In this document: piece by piece, positions 52,031 through 60,525 of the stretch
Layout: every line of letters begins with the position of its first letter
How positions within the stretch are numbered: the first letter of the stretch is position 1
Source: an uncultured Ruminococcus sp.
Lineage (GTDB): Bacteria; Bacillota; Clostridia; Oscillospirales; Acutalibacteraceae
DNA length: 64,000 nucleotides
Direction: 5' to 3'
NCBI GenBank assembly: GCA_902776375.1
Contig: CACYPV010000001.1
Location: 1 to 64,000, forward strand
Made by a program: the position numbers and the translations under genes
Notes under the pieces: generated by a model
The model's input: only the letters and a program-made list of their open reading frames with translations
What the model was told of the DNA's origin: nothing
Databases searched by the model: none

Positions 52031-53764
52031 ATGTGGAAGCTTCGGCGATTTTTAAAGGACTATAAAAAAGAATGTATCATAGGGCCGCTTTGCAAGCTGT
52101 TTGAGGCGATACTGGAGCTGTTCGTACCGCTTGTCATGGCGGATATAATCGACACGGGTATCGCAAACCGCGACGCGGGCTATGTGTGGTCAAGGGGCGG
52201 GCTGCTGGTGCTGCTGGCTGTCCTCGGCTGGTCGAGCGCGATGTTCACGCAGTACTTTGCATCTAAAGCCTCGCAGGGCGCCGGCACAAAGATACGCCGC
52301 GCGCTTTTTGAGCACATCAACACACTTTCGCACGCGGAGCTTGACAGGCTGGGCACGCCCTCGCTCATCACGCGCATAACGAACGACACCAACACAGTGC
52401 AGCAGAATATCGCTATGATGATACGCCTGCTCACCCGCGCGCCGTTCATCATCGTCGGCTCGCTTGTCATGGCGATGACTATCAACCTAAAGCTGTCGCT
52501 CATCTTCTTCGGCGCGGCGCTGCTTATCGCGCTCACGCTGTATTTGGTGATGACAAAAAGCGTGCCGATCTACTCGAGCATGCAGAAAAAGCTCGATAAA
52601 ATCGGCTTGATAGCGCGCGAAAACCTGTCGGGCAACCGCGTTATCCGCGCCTTTTCAAAGCAGCGCGCCGAGTGTGAACGCGTGGATGAGGCTACAGACG
52701 ATCTGGCGAGGACTTCCGTGCGCGTCAGCCGTCTTTCAGCGCTGCTCAGCCCCGTGACCTACGCTGTTACGGATGTCGCGATAATCCTTATCGTGTGGTT
52801 CGGCGCGGTTGAGGTGAACGTCGGCGGCATGAAGACGGGCGACATCGTGGCGCTCGTCAGCTACATGACACAGATTCTATTGGCGATGATCGTGGTCGCG
52901 AACCTTGTGAACCTTATGACCCGCGGCTCGGCGTCAGCCAAGCGCATTAACGAGGTGCTCGAAACCGAGCCGAGCGTTACAGAGAAGAATACGGAAGCGA
53001 TAGAGATCGACTTGTCCGCGCCGAAGATCGAATTTGAGCACGTCAGCTTCAATTACACCGACGACGGCGACGAGGAGCTCAGCGACATAAGCTTTTCGGC
53101 GCCGCGCGGCAAGACCGTCGGAATAATCGGCGGAACGGGCAGCGGCAAAAGTACGCTTATCAACCTTATCCCGCGCTTTTACGATGTGGGCAAGGGCTGC
53201 GTGCGAGTTGACGGCAGGGATGTGCGCGACTATCCCTTTGAGCAGTTAAGAAAGCAAATGGGCATCGTGCCGCAGCAGAGCGTGCTGTTCGCGGGCTCGA
53301 TCCGCGATAACATGAAATGGCAGGACAAAAACGCGACCGATGAAGAGATCATCCGCGCGTTGAAGCTTGCGCAGGCTTATGAGTTCGTGCAAAAGCTCCC
53401 CGACGGGCTGGACAGCCGCGTTGAACAGGGCGGAAAGAATTTCAGCGGCGGTCAGCGGCAGAGGCTTTGCATAGCGCGCGCGCTTGTTAAGTCGCCTCAA
53501 ATACTTATACTCGACGACAGCTTTTCGGCGCTCGACCTGGCAACTGACGCGGCGCTGCGAAGGGCTCTGGCTGAAAACACAAAGGGCATGACCGTGCTGA
53601 TAGTCACTCAGCGCAGTTCTACGGTCAAAAACGCCGATCTGATACTTGTTATGGGCGACGGCGAGCTCGCGGGCTGCGGCACGCATAAGGAGCTGTTTGA
53701 GCGGTGCGAGGTCTACCGCGACATTTGCCTCTCTCAGCAAAGCGAAACGGAGGCGGCGTCATGA
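52031..53764 (+). CDS. Heterodimeric ABC exporter, subunit with degenerate ATP site
   Basis: 577 residues: six-helix exporter domain (1-310), then nucleotide-binding domain with Walker A GGTGSGKST, Q-loop MGIVPQQSVLF, signature FSGGQRQRL, Walker B LILDDSFSALD and switch region IVTQRSS. The residue after Walker B is Asp instead of catalytic Glu and the switch His is Gln, the usual signs of the non-hydrolysing half of a heterodimer. Its stop overlaps the next gene's ATG. Drug or lipid export is the family role; substrate unknown. Confidence 0.94.
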   Translation: MWKLRRFLKDYKKECIIGPLCKLFEAILELFVPLVMADIIDTGIANRDAGYVWSRGGLLVLLAVLGWSSAMFTQYFASKASQGAGTKIRRALFEHINTLSHAELDRLGTPSLITRITNDTNTVQQNIAMMIRLLTRAPFIIVGSLVMAMTINLKLSLIFFGAALLIALTLYLVMTKSVPIYSSMQKKLDKIGLIARENLSGNRVIRAFSKQRAECERVDEATDDLARTSVRVSRLSALLSPVTYAVTDVAIILIVWFGAVEVNVGGMKTGDIVALVSYMTQILLAMIVVANLVNLMTRGSASAKRINEVLETEPSVTEKNTEAIEIDLSAPKIEFEHVSFNYTDDGDEELSDISFSAPRGKTVGIIGGTGSGKSTLINLIPRFYDVGKGCVRVDGRDVRDYPFEQLRKQMGIVPQQSVLFAGSIRDNMKWQDKNATDEEIIRALKLAQAYEFVQKLPDGLDSRVEQGGKNFSGGQRQRLCIARALVKSPQILILDDSFSALDLATDAALRRALAENTKGMTVLIVTQRSSTVKNADLILVMGDGELAGCGTHKELFERCEVYRDICLSQQSETEAAS

Positions 53765-55497
53765 AGCAGCGATCCTCTGTGAAAAAAGTTTTGAAATATC
53801 TAAAGCCGTATCGCTTTTTGCTGATAATCGCGGTGCTGTTTGCGATAGTCAGCGTGTCGCTCACGCTGTACATCCCCGTGCTTGTGGGCAACGCGATAGA
53901 TCATATCATCGGCAAGGGCAATGTTGGCTTTGAAGACGTTGCAAAAATTTTGATGTATATCGGCATTGCCGTAGTCGGAGTGACGGTCTGCCAATGGCTG
54001 ATGACTTACTTCGTTAATTTGGTGAGCTTTCGCACGGTGCGCGACCTTCGCCGCGCGGTGTTCCGCAAGCTCAACACGGTGCCGCTCTCGTATATCGACA
54101 CGCACGCCCACGGCGATTTGATAAGCCGCGTGATAAACGACGTCGACGCGGTGGGCGACGGATTGACCCAGATGTTTTTGCAGCTTTTCTCGGGCGTAGT
54201 CACGATAGTCGGCACGCTTGTGTTCATGCTGATGATCGACTGGCGCATTGCGCTGGCGGTGTTCTTCCTAACGCCGCTGTCACTGTTCGTGGCGGGCTTT
54301 ATCGGCAAGCTGAGCGCAAAGCGCTTTCGCGGACAGCAGATTTTGCAGGGTGAGATCTCCTCGTATGTCGAGGAATATGTAGGCAATCAGCGCGTTGTAA
54401 AGGCGTTTGCCTACGAGCGGCAGGCGTGCGGGGACTTTGATAAATACAACACCGAGCTATATACCGTCGGCTTCAAGGCGCAGTACGCAGGCGCGCTCGC
54501 CAACCCCACGACGCGGCTCGTGAACGCCATAGTGTACGCGGCGGTCGGAATAATCGGAGCGCTGGCGGTGCTTTCAAACACGCTGACCGTAGGCGGGCTG
54601 TCGTGCTTTTTGACCTACGCCAACCAGTACACAAAGCCGTTCAACGAGGTCACGGGCGTGCTTACTCAGCTGCAAACGGGCATTGCCGCCGCAGGGCGCG
54701 TGTTCGAGGTGCTCGAGGCTGAGAATGAGAGCTCCGACGCGGAAAACACCGCCGAGCCTGCGCACAGGGGCGAGGTGCGGCTTGAGGACGTTAGCTTTTC
54801 ATATGTCCCCGAAAAACCGCTGATACGGCATTTTTCGCTGAATGTAAAAAGCGGCACTCATGTGGCGATCGTCGGCCCCACGGGCTGCGGCAAGACCACG
54901 CTGATTAACCTGCTGATGCGGTTTTATGACGTGAACAGCGGCAGGATACTTGTCGACGGCGAGGACATCCGCGACATGAAGCGCGACGAGCTGCGCAGGC
55001 GCTACGGTATGGTGCTACAGGACAGTTGGCTGTTTCACGGCACTATCAGAGAAAACCTGCGCTACGGCAACGAGAACGCCACAGACGAAGAGATAGTCGC
55101 CGCGGCTAAGGCGGCGTATGCGCACAGCTTTATCCGGCGAATGCCGAACGGCTACGACACGGTGATAAGCGAGGGCGGCGGCAACCTGAGCCAAGGGCAA
55201 AAGCAGCTGCTATGCATAGCTCGCGCGATGCTTACGAACCCCGAGATACTGATTTTGGACGAGGCGACGTCTTCTATAGATACGCTGACCGAGATCCGCG
55301 TACAGAAGGCGTTCGCAAAGATGATGAGCGGCAGGACGAGCTTCGTCGTCGCGCACAGGCTTTCCACTATCAAAGAGAGCGACATCATCCTCGTCATGCG
55401 CGACGGTAACATCGTTGAGCAGGGCAGCCATAAGGAGTTGCTGGATAAAAAGGGCTTCTATTACGAGCTGTACCATTCACAATTCAATATAATGTAA
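53761..55497 (+). CDS. Heterodimeric ABC exporter, catalytic subunit
   Basis: 578 residues, same layout: exporter helices to about 320, Walker A GPTGCGKTT, signature LSQGQKQLL, Walker B LILDEATSSID with catalytic Glu, and VAHRLST with switch His. Complements the degenerate partner. ATG 53761 overlaps the upstream TGA and follows GGAGG at six bases; a longer in-frame start at 53704 is inside the first gene. Confidence 0.95.
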   Translation: MKQRSSVKKVLKYLKPYRFLLIIAVLFAIVSVSLTLYIPVLVGNAIDHIIGKGNVGFEDVAKILMYIGIAVVGVTVCQWLMTYFVNLVSFRTVRDLRRAVFRKLNTVPLSYIDTHAHGDLISRVINDVDAVGDGLTQMFLQLFSGVVTIVGTLVFMLMIDWRIALAVFFLTPLSLFVAGFIGKLSAKRFRGQQILQGEISSYVEEYVGNQRVVKAFAYERQACGDFDKYNTELYTVGFKAQYAGALANPTTRLVNAIVYAAVGIIGALAVLSNTLTVGGLSCFLTYANQYTKPFNEVTGVLTQLQTGIAAAGRVFEVLEAENESSDAENTAEPAHRGEVRLEDVSFSYVPEKPLIRHFSLNVKSGTHVAIVGPTGCGKTTLINLLMRFYDVNSGRILVDGEDIRDMKRDELRRRYGMVLQDSWLFHGTIRENLRYGNENATDEEIVAAAKAAYAHSFIRRMPNGYDTVISEGGGNLSQGQKQLLCIARAMLTNPEILILDEATSSIDTLTEIRVQKAFAKMMSGRTSFVVAHRLSTIKESDIILVMRDGNIVEQGSHKELLDKKGFYYELYHSQFNIM

Positions 55498-55500
55498 AAC

Positions 55501-55539
55501 ACAGACCGATGCGGCATTTTGTTCGCTCGGTCTGTTTTT
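55501..55539 (+). terminator. Rho-independent terminator of the ABC exporter operon
   Basis: ACAGACCGA / TCGGTCTGT stem followed by TTTTG. Confidence 0.88.
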
Positions 55540-55551
55540 GACTATTGACCA

Positions 55552-55580
55552 CTTGTTCCCGGGAGAATACCGCTTGTTCC
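55552..55580 (+). promoter_or_regulatory. Paired direct repeats, probable LytTR operator
   Basis: CTTGTTCC at 55552-55559 and again at 55573-55580: start-to-start 21 bases, i.e. two helical turns, with the second copy ending seven bases before the -35 box. This is the geometry of LytTR-domain binding sites, and a LytTR gene is in the operon. Confidence 0.6.
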
Positions 55581-55587
55581 AAATCTA

Positions 55588-55616
55588 TTGATTGTTTTTA
55601 ATGTTTTCTGTATAAT
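55588..55616 (+). promoter_or_regulatory. Sigma-A promoter of the LytTR operon
   Basis: TTGATT (55588-55593), 17-base spacer, TATAAT (55611-55616). Confidence 0.8.
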
Positions 55617-55648
55617 CTAAACATATTTTATGAAAGGCAGAGGGAAAA

Positions 55649-55879
55649 ATGGTGCGCGTTGAATACAAAAATGATATCGCGATTATCGGCGGCGACTGCG
55701 CCGATTTTGTCTGCTGCCACTGTTACACCAAATATGGCAGGAAGCACCAGTTTTGGTGCGAGCGCGCCGCGCTTTCGCTGCCATCATGCCGCGACTGTAA
55801 ATACTATAAATACAGGGTGGGCTGTCTTCATCCCGCACGAAAAATCGATTGGAGGGATCCGGAAAATGAAGAAGCTTAA
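55649..55879 (+). CDS. Cysteine-rich small protein ahead of LytTR
   Basis: 76 residues with eight Cys: C17, C22, C23, C25, C37, C47, C50, C59, two of them in CxxC (22-25, 47-50), plus several His. No signal peptide or membrane segment. GAGGG lies five bases before ATG. It overlaps the LytTR start by 14 bases in another frame, so coupling is likely. The Cys pattern suggests a zinc or iron-sulfur site. I do not recognise a family. Confidence 0.65.
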   Translation: MVRVEYKNDIAIIGGDCADFVCCHCYTKYGRKHQFWCERAALSLPSCRDCKYYKYRVGCLHPARKIDWRDPENEEA

Positions 55880-56333
55880 GCTCCGCTTTGAGCAGGACAA
55901 AACGCTTGACAAAATCGAGATAGTTGTCCGCGCGGCGGAAAAGGACGCTCAGGTCACGGCGCTTTTAGAGAGCTTATCGAAGGATGAGCCCGTAAAGCTT
56001 ACCGTGCTCGACAGCGGCAACCGTGCAAGCGTTATTGATGAAAAGGATATCGTTTTTGTCGCCGCCGAGGGCAAGCTGGTGCGCGTTGTTACCACGGAAG
56101 GTATATACAAAGCGAAGCAATCGCTGCAAAGCATCGAATCGATTTTGAGCCGCAGTTTTCTGCGCGTGTCACGGTTTGAGATAATCAACCTAAAAAAGGT
56201 GCGTAAATACGACTTTACCCTTGTCGGCACGCTGCGCGTTGAATTTGACAACGGCATGGAGACCTGGGCTTCGCGCAGATACATACCGCTTATTAAGGAA
56301 CGACTTTCCGGAGAGGAGGGGTATCTATGTTAA
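55866..56333 (+). CDS. LytTR DNA-binding domain regulator
   Basis: 155 residues. N-terminal ~50 residues (LRFEQDKTLDKIEIVVRAAEKDAQVTALLE) then a LytTR domain: DEKDIVFVAAEGKLVRVVTTEGIYKAKQSLQSIESIL, FLRVSRFEIINLKKVRKYD, and FDNGMETWASRRYIPLIKERL. No receiver domain, as usual for the class paired with DUF3021 membrane proteins. ATG 55866 follows GGAGG at eight bases. Probably binds the 55552-55580 repeats and controls its own operon. Confidence 0.93.
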   Translation: MKKLKLRFEQDKTLDKIEIVVRAAEKDAQVTALLESLSKDEPVKLTVLDSGNRASVIDEKDIVFVAAEGKLVRVVTTEGIYKAKQSLQSIESILSRSFLRVSRFEIINLKKVRKYDFTLVGTLRVEFDNGMETWASRRYIPLIKERLSGEEGYLC

Positions 56334-56785
56334 AGAAAACCTTAAAGGCAGCCGGAATCGGATTTTTACTGGGAATCGTCATAGGTAATTTGATCGCGTT
56401 CCTGACCGGTAACAGCGATACCGGAGGTATCACCTTTGCGTCTGCGAAGCTGCTTGAAATGGCGGGCGGAAACGCGGTTATCGCGATGCTGCTGCAAAGC
56501 CTTTTTTCGGGTTTATACGGCGCGGTTTGCTTTGCGGGCATGTCCTTCTACGAGATCGAGCGTATGCCGCTGGCTGTGGCAACGGCGCTGCACTGTGCAT
56601 TGATCGTTCTGCTGTTCATCCCGATAGCGCTTTTGCTTGGCTGGGTCAGTCAAATCGAAACGCAGCTGATGATATCCGGCATCCAGCTTGTATGCTTTTT
56701 TATCATCTGGCTTATCATGTACGCCGGATTTAAAAAACAGGTCAAAGAGCTTAACGAGCTTCAGGAGAAAAACGAGAATAAATAG
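56327..56785 (+). CDS. DUF3021 membrane protein, LytTR partner
   Basis: 152 residues with four membrane helices (GIGFLLGIVIGNLIAFL, VIAMLLQSLFSGLYGAVCFAGM, VATALHCALIVLLFIPIALLLGW, GIQLVCFFIIWLIMYAGF). Overlaps the LytTR gene by seven bases. In this widespread pair the membrane protein is thought to hold the LytTR regulator inactive. Confidence 0.9.
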   Translation: MLKKTLKAAGIGFLLGIVIGNLIAFLTGNSDTGGITFASAKLLEMAGGNAVIAMLLQSLFSGLYGAVCFAGMSFYEIERMPLAVATALHCALIVLLFIPIALLLGWVSQIETQLMISGIQLVCFFIIWLIMYAGFKKQVKELNELQEKNENK

Positions 56786-56825
56786 TGATAATAATAGCTT
56801 AATATATTCAATTCAGGAGGATAAT

Positions 56826-57287
56826 ATGAACAACTTATTACCTAAAACCGCCGCGCTGTTTTGCGCGGTGCTTATGGCGGGATCTCTGGCAGCCTGCGGC
56901 AACAAGTCCGATACAAAAGAAAAATCAGAAGCATCCGCGGCAAAGTCCGCCGTGCAACAGTCTGCGACAGCCTCTGCCGGTACTGCAGAAGCACAGCGAT
57001 CTGATATCACAGCCGAAACCGGAAAAGCGGACACGTCGGACAACAGTCTTGAAGGCTCATGGGAATACGAAAGCGGCGGCTTTACCTACACATTTAACAG
57101 CGATGGTTCCGGCGTTTATGATGTGGCAGGCACTCAGATGAAGTTTACCTATACCGCCGAAAACTCTGTGTTAGCTATCACCTACGAAGGCTCGGACGCT
57201 CCTATGGAGCTTGAATATGAGTTGAACGGCGATATCCTGAATGTCAAGGATTCCGCGGGAAACGACACCATTTATCACCGTAAGTAA
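56826..57287 (+). CDS. Lipoprotein with DUF5640-like domain
   Basis: 153 residues: signal peptide with lipobox LAAC, Ser/Ala/Lys linker to about 75, then a small beta domain SLEGSWEYESGGFTYTFNSDGSGVYDVAGTQMKFTYTAENSVL ... LNVKDSAGNDTIYHRK, the DUF5640/lipocalin-like pattern common in Ruminococcus. RBS AGGAGG. Same strand and 40 bases after the DUF3021 gene, so probably in the LytTR operon. Confidence 0.85.
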   Translation: MNNLLPKTAALFCAVLMAGSLAACGNKSDTKEKSEASAAKSAVQQSATASAGTAEAQRSDITAETGKADTSDNSLEGSWEYESGGFTYTFNSDGSGVYDVAGTQMKFTYTAENSVLAITYEGSDAPMELEYELNGDILNVKDSAGNDTIYHRK

Positions 57288-57300
57288 AGGGGGGATTATA

Positions 57301-57477
57301 ATGAAGCTAGAATATTTGATTCCGATCATCGCAATCATTTCCGTAGGAATTATGGTCGTGTGGGGAACGATAGCAAACAGCTATCAGTACAGCTGGCTGG
57401 CTGTATTTGTAGGAGGAATAGCAATTGTGATCGTATCATTCCTCACTAAATTCAAAAATGGCAAAGGAGAGGATTAA
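57301..57477 (+). CDS. Small two-helix membrane protein
   Basis: 58 residues: LEYLIPIIAIISVGIMVVWGTI and WLAVFVGGIAIVIVSFLT form two membrane helices, short basic C-terminus. AAAGGGGGG is seven bases before the ATG. It sits 13 bases after the lipoprotein and one base before the next gene, so it is part of the same transcript. Function unknown. Confidence 0.75.
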   Translation: MKLEYLIPIIAIISVGIMVVWGTIANSYQYSWLAVFVGGIAIVIVSFLTKFKNGKGED

Positions 57478-57478
57478 C

Positions 57479-60472
57479 ATGAAAAAACGGTTATTGGCGA
57501 TCGTTTTGTCGCTGTGTCTGTGTATGGGCATGATGTCCGCGGGTATAACCTCGGCTTCGGCGGCAGCAGCGGACAGCGATCAGGCAGTAGGTTTTGACCC
57601 GAATAATTACAAGGGAAAAATCACCAAAATATCCGTAAAGGAACCCTACACCAAGGACGGTATCACTTACCTGCCCATGGAGGTGAAATTCCACGTCAAC
57701 GAGGATATCAGCGACTCCAACGCGGTTTACTTCATGGAGGGCTATAACACCGTCTACCTCGCGGACGGCAGAAAGGCGGAGAGCCTGCCCGGCGTCGGAT
57801 TGACCCTGATAGGTCCGATGAAGCCTGACGTGTCGCTGGAATGGAACAACCAGTTGATCTGGACATGGAACGGCGGGGAGAACGGCGGCGAAGGCACCGT
57901 GCGCTATGACGTGCCGATGGCGGCGGAAAACGATCCTCAGGAAATCACACAGAGTCAGGCGACCGGCTTGACCGAGGTCAGCGGCGTCAAGCCCAACGAT
58001 CAGGTCGGCTTCAGGCTCGAGACCGTCATGAATTCTTCCGTCATCCCACAGGAAGCTCTGCCTCCCGGCGGAGTAGTGGTATCGGACGAGGCGAAGATCA
58101 CCATTGAGGACAAGAGTAAATATCCCAAGGAGATCAACATCGTAGCGGATGACAAGACCGTCGCTCCTCCCACTGAGGTCGTGCTGCCCTATACCGGTCA
58201 GCCGCAAAACTGCCCCTATACAAATACCGCGGGCTATACGGTTTCTTTAAACGATCCCCAGACCGACGCGGGTATCTATACCGCTGCTCTGATCCTCAAT
58301 TCCGGCTGGAAATGGACGGACGGCACCACCGAGGCAAAGCCGGCAGTATGGGCTATCAACAAGGCGACGCTCACCTCCGTGACGCTGTCGTCAAACCAAC
58401 TGACCTACAACGGCAATGATCAAACGCCCTCGATCACTTCTGTCAAGGCGGGCAACCTCACCGTCCCCGCGGACGGCTACACCGCGACCTTCCCCGAGCC
58501 TTCAAAGTTTAGCGACAGCTACACCGTGACCGTTAAAGGCAAGGGCAACTTTACCGGCTCCGCGAGCGCGAATTATTCGATCGTTGCGATATACGCCGAC
58601 ACCTGCAACCACAGCAATTATGAAAAAGAATATGTGGACAACAAGGACAATGCGACGCACAAGACTTTTTGCACTCATTGCGGCGGCTGTCTTGCCAACG
58701 CCGAGAAGCATGATCTCAAAAACGAGCCCCAAAACGATCCCGAGACCGGAAAGCCTGCCGGAAAGTATCGCACAGTCTGCACCAAGTGCAGTTATGCGGT
58801 CGACGGCGACTGCGACCACAGCGTACAGCGTGAATATGTGGATAACGGCAACGGCACCCACGATGAACGCTGCAGCCGCTGCCATGTCGTTTTTACAGCA
58901 AATGAAGCGCACGATCTCGTGGCGACTGCTGTCCTGTCCAATGTCAGCGGCTATGAGATCTATAACGGCGAGGTCTCCGTCGACTGCACCAAGTGCAGCT
59001 ATCACCAGGATCAGCTTTGTTCCCATGCGGGCACCGGCAGGGACGATTATGTCCCCGCCAAAGGCTCTTATCCCAGCTTTACCCACAGAAGTCACTGCGC
59101 GAGATGCAAGAAGCTGATGTTCGAAGAAGAGGAAGCCTGCACCGCCGGCGAATGGGAGCCGAGAAGTTTGTCGGCTCATGAATCGCATTGTACAAAATGC
59201 GGACAGTTGATGATAGAAGCATGCGACTTCAAGGGAACGCGAAAGATAACCAAGTTTGAAGCGACCCCCTACAAGGGCGGCTTGTTCAATATGTTCACCC
59301 GCTACAACTATCGCTGTTATTACACCGAGACCTGTAAGGACTGCCAAGGTGTGCGGCAAGGTTGGTTTGATTATCCCATTATCGACGTTGAGCGTTGGGC
59401 TGACTACAGAGCTGCCTTTGAGTCCATCGTAAAAATGAACCCCGAGCAACTGCAGAGCTTCAGTGATCAGGATTACTTAGAGGGATATAAATACTACTTA
59501 TTGATCCCTTCAGCGCTTCTCAGCCCCCTCTATGAAGCGACCGGAACGAATGAGATGAACTTTGCCAACCTGCAGTCCGGTTGGCTGACCAAGCTGACGA
59601 ACACCGATGAAGCCGGAAGCTGTAAAATGTTTGACAAAAACGGCAAGGAGATCGCGAGCAATAAGCCCAATGGCAAGAAGTCATCCTCTTCCGTCGGCGC
59701 TGACGGCGACGAAGAGGACGAGGGTATTTCTGAGGAAGAGCTCGAGACGTGGCGCATTACCGAGGAAGACGGAGCTGCGGTCGCTCTAAGCACTGATTAT
59801 CTGATGTCGCTTGATGACGGCGAATATACCTATACCGCCTGCTTCTCCAATGAGAACGGAAAAGCAGCTGCCGTCTCGGTGGCGTTTAACATCGTTTCAG
59901 ACGAGATCGGCAAGAAAGTGACCAACGTCCAGCCGCTCGGCACGATGGTAAACGCCGACAGCGAAGTTGTCAGCATGAACCTTTCCGAGAATACATTGTA
60001 CTACACAGGCGAGCCGCTCGCTCCGCCGGCGGTCACTTTGACGTCTGAGATGGGCGTTGAGTACGCCGAGGGCGATGACTACACCCTGACCTACTATCAG
60101 GTAGTCGAGGACACGGACGGCGAACCGATAGAGGTCGAGATCGCGCCCGAAAACATAAAGGACGTCGGAAACTATACCGTCGTAGCTATCCCCACACGCA
60201 ACGGCGTGCTATCGGGCGAGGCTTGGGCGAGCTTCGAGGTGGTTGAAAGACAGATTATCCGCGGCGACGCTAATTTAGACGGAAAGCTCGATATAAGGGA
60301 TGTTACCGAGATACAGCGCCACGTGGCGAGCTTTATTACCCTTGAGGGCAGCGCGCTGTTGGCGGCTGATATCGACGGCGACGGCGATGTAGACATTCAG
60401 GACGCCACGCTGATCCAGCGCAAGTTAGCTGAATTTGAAGATACATACGGTATCGGAGAGATCCTTGTATAA
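57479..60472 (+). CDS. Large secreted dockerin protein with MBG and zinc-ribbon-like modules
   Basis: 997 residues. Signal peptide 1-30 (LLAIVLSLCLCMGMMSAGITSASA); an N-terminal beta region (~40-210); an MBG-like repeat (~305-370, LTYNGNDQTPSITSVKAGNL and FTGSASANYSIV); about four copies of a Cys/His module (~375-600) of form C-x-H ... H-x3-C-x2-C ... H; a region with TGEPLAPPAVTL (second MBG/Ig-like, ~835-920); and a C-terminal type I dockerin (~925-990: GDANLDGKLDIRDVTEIQRH, ADIDGDGDVDIQDATLIQRK). No catalytic domain seen. RBS AAAGGAGAGG. Exported and likely held by a cohesin. Confidence 0.92.
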   Translation: MKKRLLAIVLSLCLCMGMMSAGITSASAAAADSDQAVGFDPNNYKGKITKISVKEPYTKDGITYLPMEVKFHVNEDISDSNAVYFMEGYNTVYLADGRKAESLPGVGLTLIGPMKPDVSLEWNNQLIWTWNGGENGGEGTVRYDVPMAAENDPQEITQSQATGLTEVSGVKPNDQVGFRLETVMNSSVIPQEALPPGGVVVSDEAKITIEDKSKYPKEINIVADDKTVAPPTEVVLPYTGQPQNCPYTNTAGYTVSLNDPQTDAGIYTAALILNSGWKWTDGTTEAKPAVWAINKATLTSVTLSSNQLTYNGNDQTPSITSVKAGNLTVPADGYTATFPEPSKFSDSYTVTVKGKGNFTGSASANYSIVAIYADTCNHSNYEKEYVDNKDNATHKTFCTHCGGCLANAEKHDLKNEPQNDPETGKPAGKYRTVCTKCSYAVDGDCDHSVQREYVDNGNGTHDERCSRCHVVFTANEAHDLVATAVLSNVSGYEIYNGEVSVDCTKCSYHQDQLCSHAGTGRDDYVPAKGSYPSFTHRSHCARCKKLMFEEEEACTAGEWEPRSLSAHESHCTKCGQLMIEACDFKGTRKITKFEATPYKGGLFNMFTRYNYRCYYTETCKDCQGVRQGWFDYPIIDVERWADYRAAFESIVKMNPEQLQSFSDQDYLEGYKYYLLIPSALLSPLYEATGTNEMNFANLQSGWLTKLTNTDEAGSCKMFDKNGKEIASNKPNGKKSSSSVGADGDEEDEGISEEELETWRITEEDGAAVALSTDYLMSLDDGEYTYTACFSNENGKAAAVSVAFNIVSDEIGKKVTNVQPLGTMVNADSEVVSMNLSENTLYYTGEPLAPPAVTLTSEMGVEYAEGDDYTLTYYQVVEDTDGEPIEVEIAPENIKDVGNYTVVAIPTRNGVLSGEAWASFEVVERQIIRGDANLDGKLDIRDVTEIQRHVASFITLEGSALLAADIDGDGDVDIQDATLIQRKLAEFEDTYGIGEILV

Positions 60473-60481
60473 AACAAAAAA

Positions 60482-60510
60482 CACCCCGAAGGTTTAACGC
60501 CTTCGGGGTG
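60482..60510 (-). terminator. Rho-independent terminator of the EF-G-like gene
   Basis: CACCCCGAAGG / CCTTCGGGGTG stem followed on the minus strand by TTTTTTG. It also lies just after the dockerin gene but lacks a plus-strand T-run. Confidence 0.88.
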
Positions 60511-60525
60511 AAGTATTATAGTTTA

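Noticed and set aside
58502..59449. 315-residue minus-strand frame opposite the dockerin protein
   Set aside because: Looks hydrophobic but is complementary to the Cys/His repeats of a clear secreted protein; no RBS.
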